The position numbers were made by a program, and so were the translations under genes. Below the pieces are notes generated by a model. It ran no database searches. It had not been told where the DNA came from and saw only the letters and a list, made by a program, of their open reading frames with translations. From Propionibacteriaceae bacterium (GTDB lineage Bacteria > Actinomycetota > Actinomycetes > Propionibacteriales > Propionibacteriaceae), in the NCBI GenBank assembly GCA_031268065.1, contig JAIRXX010000077.1:1-6251 (forward strand): a stretch of 6,251 nt of DNA, written 5' to 3'. The stretch's first letter is position 1. Every line of letters starts with the position of its first letter. Shown piece by piece: positions 1-5,548 of the stretch.

Positions 1-758
1 AGGAAGATGGTTTCCGGGTCGTATACGGCCACCGCCATCCGGACGGCCAGCTCGATGCCGCTCAGGATGGCTTCGGCCTCTTGGCGGGCAATCTTGGACG
101 GGTCGGTGAAGAGTTCCACGATGCTTAGCCCGTTCGCGGCCAGCCGGGCTTGGGTCGGGCCGCCGCCGCTGACGGTCTCGACGCAGCCGCGCTGCCCGCA
201 GACGCATTCGGCGCCCCTGGGGAACAGCGCCAGGTGCCCAATCTCGCCAGCGGCGTTGTTGGTGCCGCGCACCAGCCGCCCGTCCAGCACGGCGGCCATC
301 GCCATTCCGGTGCCGACATTCAAGTAGGCGAGATTGGCTTTGGGGCCGCTCAGCAAAGTTGCTGCTCCCAGCGCCGAAGCTTTCACGTCGTTCTCGACGC
401 CTATCGGGCAGGTGAACGCTTTCCGCAGTTCGGCCCCGAGTTGCCATTCGCCGATGTCAAGATTCACCGCCTGCCGGACGCGGCCGGTGGCCGGATCGAC
501 CAGGCCGGGAATCCCGATGCCGACGCTGGCGAAGCCGTCGGGGGGGATTCGCAGCCGCTTGGCGAGTTTGGCGGACAGCCCCAGGATGGATTTCAACAGC
601 GCCTCGGGGCCAGGCTCGGTGGCGATGTGTTCCTCAGCCACCACTTGGCGTCCGGCCAAGGCCAGCGCGTGAATCTTCGTCCCGCCGACATCAATCCCGA
701 GCGCATGGCGGCTGGACTCGCTGGGCGCCTGAGCGGCGATCGCTGCTGAAGCGGTCAC
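1..758 (-). CDS. ROK-family sugar kinase (glucokinase-like), 3' end cut by window edge
   Basis: Likely cytoplasmic kinase that phosphorylates a hexose or amino sugar with ATP. I translated the minus strand by hand: 252 full codons are present, so roughly 50 C-terminal residues of a usual ~300-residue ROK protein lie outside the window. Visible motifs are the phosphate-binding D-V-G-G-T-K (residues 23-28), the IPGLVDP segment (83-89), catalytic-type E-N-D (122-124, Asp124 the expected base), G-T-G (149-151), and the ROK zinc motif G-E-I-G-H (171-175) followed by C-V-C-G-Q-R-G-C (185-192), with His175 and Cys185/187/192 as expected ligands. The N-terminus starts almost directly at the kinase fold, with no winged-helix domain, so this is an enzyme rather than a NagC/XylR-type repressor. 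The GTG start at 758 is supported by AGAAAGGG (764-771) five bases upstream; no other start lies before the DVGGTK motif. It is divergent from the sugar-import operon, which suggests it acts on the imported sugar. Exact sugar specificity is not determinable here. Confidence 0.9.
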   Translation of the reverse strand, partial: MTASAAIAAQAPSESSRHALGIDVGGTKIHALALAGRQVVAEEHIATEPGPEALLKSILGLSAKLAKRLRIPPDGFASVGIGIPGLVDPATGRVRQAVNLDIGEWQLGAELRKAFTCPIGVENDVKASALGAATLLSGPKANLAYLNVGTGMAMAAVLDGRLVRGTNNAAGEIGHLALFPRGAECVCGQRGCVETVSGGGPTQARLAANGLSIVELFTDPSKIARQEAEAILSGIELAVRMAVAVYDPETIF

Positions 759-763
759 GGAAA

Positions 764-771
764 CCCTTTCT
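764..771 (-). promoter_or_regulatory. Ribosome binding site for the ROK kinase GTG start
   Basis: On the minus strand the sequence reads AGAAAGGG, then five bases, then GTG (758-756). It decides the start of the kinase, because there is no ATG between it and the first conserved motif. Confidence 0.7.
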
Positions 772-803
772 GCGCTGCACAGACGATGTGCAAGCCAGAA
801 AGT

Positions 804-809
804 ATTGTA
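804..809 (-). promoter_or_regulatory. Probable -10 element of the ROK kinase promoter
   Basis: The minus strand reads TACAAT here, five of six matches to TATAAT, in a locally AT-rich stretch. It would give a leader of about 40 bases before the GTG at 758. No good -35 is seen at 17-18 bases (the candidates match TTGACA in only two positions), so the promoter may be weak or activator-dependent. A TTTGTTA half-site (822-828, minus strand) lies just upstream of the -10. Confidence 0.45.
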
Positions 810-917
810 TATCGCCCTAACTAACAAATGGAAGCCCCCAGCGGCAGCTCTCGCCAAAATTTGGTCGCACCAGCCCCGAGCACCGCTCGTTCTCGCAGCC
901 CTGGACACGCTTGGATA

Positions 918-929
918 CGCTGGCCAGCG
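918..929. repeat. 12-bp perfect palindrome CGCTGGCCAGCG
   Basis: CGCTGGCCAGCG equals its own reverse complement; the flanking bases do not extend the symmetry. It sits about 50 bases upstream of the -35 of the transport promoter. It could be a binding site for a dimeric regulator, but GC-rich palindromes of this length also arise by chance in such genomes. Confidence 0.4.
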
Positions 930-962
930 GTCGTTCCCGGCGACTTTGGCATTGTGATCTGA

Positions 963-972
963 TTGATATCAA
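963..972. repeat. 10-bp perfect palindrome TTGATATCAA
   Basis: TTGATATCAA is self-complementary and ends six bases before the TTGACA -35 box. The position is where an activator or a second repressor dimer could bind. No family-specific consensus is recognised. Confidence 0.35.
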
Positions 973-978
973 AACCCA

Positions 979-1007
979 TTGACAAGCGGGAGAGCGTTAG
1001 GTACCTT
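979..1007 (+). promoter_or_regulatory. Sigma-70-type promoter of the sugar-import operon
   Basis: A perfect -35 TTGACA (979-984) is followed by a 17-base spacer and a -10 TACCTT (1002-1007), which keeps the conserved T1, A2 and T6 of TATAAT. Transcription would begin near 1014, giving a leader of about 130 bases. The -10 and start site are overlapped by the palindrome at 1006-1026, an arrangement typical of repression. Confidence 0.65.
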
Positions 1008-1026
1008 TGTTAAGCAGCTAAACAAA
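1006..1026. promoter_or_regulatory. Probable repressor operator, 21-bp near-perfect palindrome
   Basis: The left arm TTTGTTAAGC (1006-1015) and right arm GCTAAACAAA (1017-1026) flank a central A at 1016. Nine of ten positions pair; only the seventh differs. The site overlaps the -10 and covers the expected start of transcription, so a bound dimer would block RNA polymerase. AT-rich TTTGTT...AACAAA arms resemble operators reported for ROK-family XylR-like regulators, but the family of the regulator is inferred only, and no regulator gene lies in the window. Confidence 0.65.
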
Positions 1027-1028
1027 AG

Positions 1029-1058
1029 CTGGCGGGCGTTAACGTCGACTCCCGCTGG
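1029..1058 (+). other. Stem-loop in the operon leader
   Basis: CTGGCGGG (1029-1036) can pair with CCCGCTGG (1051-1058): six Watson-Crick pairs and two G-U pairs, around a 14-base loop that contains CGTTAACG and GTCGAC. It lies early in the roughly 130-base leader. There is no run of T after it, so it is not an intrinsic terminator. It may protect the 5' end of the mRNA, or have no role. Confidence 0.35.
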
Positions 1059-1143
1059 TCCACACAGAAATGACTCCCGGAAGCGTCCTAGCAGCCACGA
1101 AGGCTGACCCCGACACCGGTAGTCGCTTAGAAAGGACAGCGCA

Positions 1144-2523
1144 ATGCGCAGAATCGTCGCAGCATCGGCAGCGGCCTGTTTGGTCGTCTCGCTGGCTGCT
1201 TGCAGTCCCGGTGATCAAACACCGACCTCCGCTGGCACACCAGCAGCGAATGTGGACGTCTCCACTTTGAAAGGCTGGGGCGAAGCGATGAAAGCCCAGT
1301 TCGACGGCACGAATATCACCGTCGCAATGGCATCGCACCCCTCTACCGACGCCTTCAAGGCGATGGAGGCCGAGTTCACCGAACTCACCGGCATCTCGAT
1401 CACCTGGGATATCGTCGAGGAGACCAACCTGAAGAACAAGCAATTGCTGGACGCCCAGGGCGGCGGCAATTACGACGTGATGATGGTGGACGCCTTCTGG
1501 ATGTCCGAATACGCCTCAAAGAAGGTGCTCGATCCGGTCGCCACTTGGGTGGACTCACCGGAACGGACTCCGGGCTGGTTCGACTATGAGGACATCATGC
1601 CCGCCTACCGCAACGGCATCGCCGGGTCCAATGGCACCAACTACGGCATCCCGACGGCGGGCGAGACCCGTTTCATCGCCTACCGCACCGACCTCTTCGA
1701 GAAGTACGGCAAAGAGCCGCCGAAGAATATGGACGAATACCTCGAATTGGCCAAATTCTTCAACGGCAAAGAAGACGGCCTGTATGGCGTCTCGATGCGC
1801 GCCCAGCGCGGCATCCACTTCGCCTCTGGCTGGATGAGCCTGATGTACAACTTCGGCGGCGGCTTCCTCGATCAGGCCGCGCTGGCCAACAACGAGGTGA
1901 AGCTCACCGTAGACACCCCGGAGACAAAGCAGTCGTTGCAGTTCTACGTTGACTTGCTCCGCAACGCGCCCCCGGACGTCGGCAGCTACACCCACGAGGA
2001 AGCGTTGAACGCATTCATGGTCGGCAGCACCGCCATGTGGCTGGACGCCACCGCGCTGGCCAACCAGATCACCGACCCGGCGAAGTCGAAGGTTGCCGAC
2101 AATGTTGGCTTCGTCTCGACGCCGACCGGGCCTAAGGGCGACGGCGCCGCGCTGGCCGGTTGGAACTTGGGCATCTCGGCCAAGTCCTCCAACAAGGACG
2201 CCGCTTGGGCCTTCATCGCCTTCATGGCCAGCAAAGAAAAGGCGGTGGACTATGTGAAGAACGGCGGCGTCGCCACTCGCGGTTCCGTCTTCGAGAATTC
2301 AGAACTAGCCGCGTTGAACCCCTCCTATCCGGCGCAGAAAGTCGCCTTGGAGAGCGCCAACGGCCTAGTGGAGAAGGGTTTGAGCTGGATTCCGCAATAT
2401 GACCAGATCAACCAAATCCTCGATATTGCCGGGACCTATGGCTCTGACGCGCTGGCGGGTAACATCAGCGTTGACGATGCGGTCTCCAAAATAACCAAGG
2501 ATGCTCAGGACTTGATCGGCTGA
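1144..2523 (+). CDS. Sugar ABC importer substrate-binding lipoprotein (CUT1 type, SBP family 1)
   Basis: Extracellular solute-binding protein of 459 residues that captures a sugar or polyol and delivers it to the two permeases encoded downstream. The N-terminus has a short basic region (MRR), a hydrophobic stretch and a lipobox L-A-A-C (17-20), so Cys20 is the predicted lipidated first residue of the mature protein; a Ser/Thr/Pro-rich linker follows. Family features: first-lobe strand and YDVMMVDAFWMSEYA (110-124), the hinge-side segment YGIPTAGETRFIAYRTDLFEKYGK (167-190), EALNAFMVGSTAMWLD (286-301), and GWNLGISAKSSNKDAAWAFIAFM (339-361). Length matches the family. The ATG at 1144 has AAAGGA seven bases upstream and is the only start giving a full signal peptide. 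The GETRFIAYR...EPPKNMDEYLELAKFF stretch reminds me of binding proteins annotated for sorbitol/mannitol-like substrates, but that is a weak memory-based hint. First gene of the operon, probably the most highly expressed. Confidence 0.93.
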   Translation: MRRIVAASAAACLVVSLAACSPGDQTPTSAGTPAANVDVSTLKGWGEAMKAQFDGTNITVAMASHPSTDAFKAMEAEFTELTGISITWDIVEETNLKNKQLLDAQGGGNYDVMMVDAFWMSEYASKKVLDPVATWVDSPERTPGWFDYEDIMPAYRNGIAGSNGTNYGIPTAGETRFIAYRTDLFEKYGKEPPKNMDEYLELAKFFNGKEDGLYGVSMRAQRGIHFASGWMSLMYNFGGGFLDQAALANNEVKLTVDTPETKQSLQFYVDLLRNAPPDVGSYTHEEALNAFMVGSTAMWLDATALANQITDPAKSKVADNVGFVSTPTGPKGDGAALAGWNLGISAKSSNKDAAWAFIAFMASKEKAVDYVKNGGVATRGSVFENSELAALNPSYPAQKVALESANGLVEKGLSWIPQYDQINQILDIAGTYGSDALAGNISVDDAVSKITKDAQDLIG

Positions 2524-2530
2524 GCTGATG

Positions 2531-2568
2531 GAAAGGTTGGGGCCGAGACACTACGGCCCCAACCTTTC
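2531..2568 (+). terminator. Intercistronic stem-loop after the binding-protein gene (attenuator or mRNA stabiliser)
   Basis: GAAAGGTTGGGGCCG (2531-2545) pairs perfectly over 15 bp with CGGCCCCAACCTTTC (2554-2568) around an 8-base loop. It begins eight bases after the binding-protein stop codon. No T-run follows, so full intrinsic termination is doubtful, and the permease gene 51 bases further on has no clear promoter of its own. The likely role is partial termination, or protection of the upstream mRNA from 3' exonucleases. Either would give more binding protein than permease, as described for malE-malF in enteric bacteria. Confidence 0.75.
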
Positions 2569-2618
2569 GCCAAGAGGCTGACAAACTCAACGTAGAGCGC
2601 AAGCGGAAAGGAGACGCG

Positions 2619-3521
2619 ATGTTCAGTGTTAAAGGATTCCTGCAGCGCAACGGCCATCTCAAGTACGTCGCTCCGGTGATGTGCCTGATGATGGTGCTCT
2701 CCATCATCCCCACCATCTTCCTGATCGTGGCCAGTTTCACCAACTATCAGCTGGGCTGGGACTTCAGTCGGGCGAAATTCGTCGGCATCGACAATTACAT
2801 CAGGCTGTTCACCGGCGCTGACACCGCTTTCTGGCACTCGGTGCTGATTTCGGTGGCCTTCATGGTGGTCGCCACCGCCATCGAATTGGCGCTGGGTTTC
2901 TGGATAGCCACGCTGCTGAACAATTCCGAGTCCAAGCTGAAGCCGCTGGCCGTCGGGATCATGATCCTCCCGCTGGCGATGACCCCATCCATCGCCGCCC
3001 AGGTGTGGAAACTCATCTTCAACTCCGAATACGGCCTGCTCAACTACATCTTGCAGAACACATTTGGCTTCTCGGTGACTTGGCTGGGCCAGGACATGGC
3101 TTTCTGGTCGATCCTGTTGGTCGATCTGTGGCAGTTCACCCCCTTCGTCGCCCTGATCCTCTACGCCGGTTTGCGCTCCATGCCTGCCGAGCCATACGAG
3201 GCGGCAGCCATCGACGGCGCCACGAGCTGGCAAATGTTCCGCTTCCTCACCATCCCGATGCTTTCCAAACTCATCTACCTGGCGCTGCTGCTGCGTGCGG
3301 TGGACGCGCTGAAACTCTTCGACACCGCGTTCGTGCTCACCCAGGGTGGGCCGGGCAATGCCACCGAATTCCTCTCCCTGCACGTCTTCCGCTTGGCCAA
3401 CGCGCAAAACGGCCTCGTCGGCAGGGCCAGCGCGGTGGCGATGGTGCTGCTGGTGATCGTGATGGTAGTGAGCCGATTCCTGATAAAACGTCAACGCCGG
3501 GCGGCGGAGGTCATGCTATGA
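2619..3521 (+). CDS. Sugar ABC transporter permease, MalF/UgpA type
   Basis: Integral membrane subunit of 300 residues, one half of the import channel. Hydrophobic segments fall near residues 17-40, 73-98, 108-127, 160-184, 215-240 and 271-289, the usual six helices. The cytoplasmic ATPase-contact loop is clear: E-A-A-A-I-D-G at 194-200, followed by WQMFRFLTIP (204-213), the EAA...G...P motif of binding-protein-dependent permeases. The TQGGPGNATE segment (241-250) is typical of MalF/LacF-like subunits. The strong ribosome binding site GGAAAGGAG (2605-2613) lies five bases before the ATG. The stop codon overlaps the start of the second permease (ATGA), indicating translational coupling and a fixed subunit ratio. 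Substrate is not deducible from this subunit. Confidence 0.93.
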   Translation: MFSVKGFLQRNGHLKYVAPVMCLMMVLSIIPTIFLIVASFTNYQLGWDFSRAKFVGIDNYIRLFTGADTAFWHSVLISVAFMVVATAIELALGFWIATLLNNSESKLKPLAVGIMILPLAMTPSIAAQVWKLIFNSEYGLLNYILQNTFGFSVTWLGQDMAFWSILLVDLWQFTPFVALILYAGLRSMPAEPYEAAAIDGATSWQMFRFLTIPMLSKLIYLALLLRAVDALKLFDTAFVLTQGGPGNATEFLSLHVFRLANAQNGLVGRASAVAMVLLVIVMVVSRFLIKRQRRAAEVML

Positions 3522-4351
3522 GCAATGTGACGACCCACAAGAAGGTACGTGCCACCGGGCGCGGCGTGCTGTTGCTCATCTTCAGCCTGGGATTCCTCTT
3601 CCCATTCATCTGGATGCTGCTGGTGAGCCTGCGCAACCGGGTGGACATCTTGGACCCGGGGAATATCTTCGCCCCGCTCACCCTCATCAATTACGAGACG
3701 CTGTTCGCGGCTGGCGACATCTTCCCCTACTTCATCAATTCGGCCATCATCGCGGTGGTGAACACCGTCTTCTCGTTGGTGGTGGGCACCTTTGCCGCCT
3801 ACGGCTTCGCCCGCTACAACTGGAAGAAGCGCGAGGACCGGGCTTTCTTCATCCTCTCCCAACGCTTCCTCCCGGCGATGGCCGTGGTGATCCCCTTCTT
3901 CCTGATGGCCACCTTCGTGCATCTGCTCGACACGGTGTGGCTGCTCGCCATCTGCTACACCCTGTTCAACGTGCCCTTCACGGTTTGGATGATGCGCGGC
4001 TTCATCGAGGACATCCCCTTCGAGTTGGAGGAGGCGGCGTTCGTGGACGGCTGCAACCGGATGCAGACGTTGCGCCAAGTCGTCTTCCCGTTGGTGCTGC
4101 CAGGCATGGTGGCCACCGCGATCTTCTGCATCATCAATTCCTGGAACGAATTCGTCTTTGCGAATTTCCTCTCCGTCGTCCATGCGAAGACGGTGCCCAC
4201 TTCGGTGATGATGTATCTTTCGGTCTCCGGGGTGAAGTGGGGAGAAATGACTGCCACCGGCGTTTTGGCGGCAATCCCGGTTCTAGTCTTCGCCGTCAGT
4301 GTGCAGAAGCACATGATTCGCGGCATGACATTCGGCGCGGTTAAAGGCTGA
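3518..4351 (+). CDS. Sugar ABC transporter permease, MalG/UgpE type
   Basis: Second channel subunit, 277 residues from the ATG at 3518. The start is chosen because GGAGG (3506-3510) lies seven bases upstream and because the ATG overlaps the preceding stop by four bases. The frame stays open further upstream, to about 3005, but that part runs inside the first permease and does not look like protein. Hydrophobic segments are near 16-38, 70-97, 115-135, 139-159, 184-207 and 245-263. The ATPase-contact loop E-A-A-F-V-D-G (172-178) leads to VVFPLVLPG (188-196), and S-W-N-E-F-V-F-A (208-215) is a MalG-family hallmark. The C-terminus RGMTFGAVKG resembles the common GLTAGAVKG tail of this family. Pairs with the upstream permease and the lipoprotein; no ATPase gene follows. 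Confidence 0.93.
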   Translation: MSNVTTHKKVRATGRGVLLLIFSLGFLFPFIWMLLVSLRNRVDILDPGNIFAPLTLINYETLFAAGDIFPYFINSAIIAVVNTVFSLVVGTFAAYGFARYNWKKREDRAFFILSQRFLPAMAVVIPFFLMATFVHLLDTVWLLAICYTLFNVPFTVWMMRGFIEDIPFELEEAAFVDGCNRMQTLRQVVFPLVLPGMVATAIFCIINSWNEFVFANFLSVVHAKTVPTSVMMYLSVSGVKWGEMTATGVLAAIPVLVFAVSVQKHMIRGMTFGAVKG

Positions 4352-4384
4352 CGCCAGCTTCTATAGATATTTGGAGGGAAAATC

Positions 4385-5416
4385 ATGAGCGGCAAGTTGA
4401 AGATAGGTATTGTCGGGGCTGGCATTTGGGGCGAAAACCACGCCCGCATTTACCAGGCCCATCCGGGTGCGGAAGTGGTTGCGATCTGCGACATGCAGGC
4501 CGCCAAGGCGCGGGACATGGCAGGGCGGCTGGGCATCGACGCCTGGTATTCCGATTATCACGAGTTGATCGCCAAGTCTGGTTGTGACGCGGTGGCCATC
4601 GTCACCCCTGATTTCGCCCATGCTGATATCGCCGTCGCGGCGGCTCGGGGCGGCAAGCACATGCTCATCGAAAAGCCGCTTGCCACCACCCGTGACGATG
4701 TGGCGCGGATGACCGACGCCATTGCTTCGGCTGGGGTGCGGGCTATGGTGGACTTGCACAACCGTTGGAGTCCGCCTTTCAACACCGCTAAGCAGTTGCT
4801 CGATTCTGGGGAGATAGGCGATCCGTATTCGGCGTATTTCCGGCTCAGCGACACTAAGTGGGTGGCCACCGATCTGCTGCCTTGGGCGGCTAAGTCGTCT
4901 ATTTTGTGGTTCTTGGGCAGCCATAGCCTGGACACTTTGCGCTGGTTCTTTTCCGCTGAGGTGGAGCGGGTCTATTCGGTGTCCCGCAAGGGTTTGCTGG
5001 ATGATTTGGGTGTGGACACCACCGATATTTATCTCACCACCTTGGAATTTGCCGGTGGAGGCGTGGCCCAGATGGAGAACGGTTGGATCATGCCGAATGG
5101 GCATCCGAATGTGAATGACATCAAGTTCAACTTGCAGGCCACGAAGGGCAGTGTCGCGGTGGACGCGACCAACCACAACCTGATCCAGTGCTACACCGAT
5201 GATTCGGTTTCCGTCCCAGACGTATTGGTGAAGAATTCGATTTTTGGCGAGCCGAGGGGTTTCGCCTTCGAGTCGATCCGCTCCTTCGTGGATTGCCTGC
5301 TCAGCGGCGACGAGTTCAAGGTCACCCTTGCGGATGCGGCCAAGGGATCGCTGGCGCTGCTGGCGGTCATGGAGTCCGCAGCGAAACGGGAACCAGTGGA
5401 AGTCTCGTATCTCTAG
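4385..5416 (+). CDS. Gfo/Idh/MocA-family NAD(P)-dependent oxidoreductase
   Basis: Cytoplasmic dehydrogenase of 343 residues, probably oxidising or reducing the imported sugar or polyol, or a derivative. The N-terminal Rossmann domain starts IGIVGAGIWG with G-x-G-x-x-G at 11-16; the acidic residue after the second strand (Asp36 in AICD) hints at NAD preference. The family E-K-P motif is at 96-98, with Lys97 the expected catalytic lysine. The C-terminal alpha/beta domain carries G-S-H-S-L-D-T-L-R-W (178-187), matching the family's G-x-H-x-x-D pattern. The residue four before His180 is Phe176, where many members have the catalytic Asp. Start: GGAGGG (4373-4378) six bases before the ATG. It lies 33 bases after the permease gene, so it is very likely cotranscribed. 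From about 4780 to 5100 the codons use more T in third position (GGT, GAT, TTT, TTG) than the permeases. The exact substrate is unknown; inositol dehydrogenase is only one possibility. Confidence 0.92.
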   Translation: MSGKLKIGIVGAGIWGENHARIYQAHPGAEVVAICDMQAAKARDMAGRLGIDAWYSDYHELIAKSGCDAVAIVTPDFAHADIAVAAARGGKHMLIEKPLATTRDDVARMTDAIASAGVRAMVDLHNRWSPPFNTAKQLLDSGEIGDPYSAYFRLSDTKWVATDLLPWAAKSSILWFLGSHSLDTLRWFFSAEVERVYSVSRKGLLDDLGVDTTDIYLTTLEFAGGGVAQMENGWIMPNGHPNVNDIKFNLQATKGSVAVDATNHNLIQCYTDDSVSVPDVLVKNSIFGEPRGFAFESIRSFVDCLLSGDEFKVTLADAAKGSLALLAVMESAAKREPVEVSYL

Positions 5417-5548
5417 AGACACCAATCCCGTTCAGCAGGCTTGGAGAACGTGGCTGCGGCTGGGTGCTACGAATCATGTGGACGCGGCAGTGGTGGCTAC
5501 GAGCCTGTCGGCGGTTGGAGGCATGATCGGCACTTCTGCTCGGAGTCC
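5417..5548. other. Convergent intergenic gap
   Basis: 132 bases lie between the stops of the convergent oxidoreductase and propeller genes. No gene is credible. I looked for a bidirectional terminator and found only weak structures: GTCTC (5402-5406) with GAGAC (5416-5420) spanning the oxidoreductase stop, and a four-pair GGCT/AGCC hairpin near 5488-5498. There is no T-run. How transcripts end here is not visible. Confidence 0.5.

Larger units (their letters stand above)
759..1143. other. Divergent intergenic regulatory region
   Basis: This 385-base gap separates the divergent kinase and transport operon, and I see no credible gene in it. It contains the minus-strand -10 (804-809), the plus-strand promoter (979-1007), the 21-bp operator-like palindrome (1006-1026) and a leader hairpin (1029-1058). 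It also holds three shorter palindromes upstream of the plus promoter: CCAAA-A-TTTGG at 854-864, CGCTGGCCAGCG at 918-929 and TTGATATCAA at 963-972. Its 3' end carries the binding-protein ribosome binding site AAAGGA (1131-1136), seven bases before the ATG. Confidence 0.75.

Noticed and set aside
150..749. Plus-strand open frame (199 codons) over the left part of the window
   Set aside because: It lies antisense to the ROK kinase, whose motifs are unambiguous on the minus strand. The plus-strand translation shows no motif.
953..968. CRP-like site starting TGTGA
   Set aside because: Only the left half fits the TGTGA-N6-TCACA consensus; the right half reads TGATA, so the match is poor.
1070..1270. 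Possible short leader peptide or small gene in the operon leader
   Set aside because: No ribosome binding site precedes the ATG. It overlaps the lipoprotein signal-peptide region in another frame and has no conserved-looking feature.
2505..3494. Long minus-strand open frame (329 codons) opposite the first permease
   Set aside because: The translation is rich in His, Asp, Gln and Glu with no domain-like pattern. It is the mirror of Phe/Leu/Ile-rich membrane codons on the plus strand, where the permease with its EAA motif is clear.
3005..3517. In-frame upstream extension of the second permease (448 codons in total)
   Set aside because: The extra 171 residues are Arg/His/Gly-rich and lie inside the first permease in another frame. 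The ATG at 3518 has a good ribosome binding site and the ATGA overlap typical of coupled genes.
3491..4183. Minus-strand open frame (230 codons) opposite the second permease
   Set aside because: Same His/Asp/Glu/Gln-rich shadow composition; the plus strand encodes a clear MalG-type permease.
4339..4367. Possible internal promoter before the oxidoreductase (TATAGA at 4362-4367)
   Set aside because: No -35 is present at the right spacing, and the start would fall inside the ribosome binding site. Cotranscription with the permeases is simpler.
4361..5425. Minus-strand open frame (354 codons) opposite the oxidoreductase
   Set aside because: No recognisable motifs. The plus strand carries the Rossmann, EKP and G-x-H-x-x-D motifs and a proper ribosome binding site.
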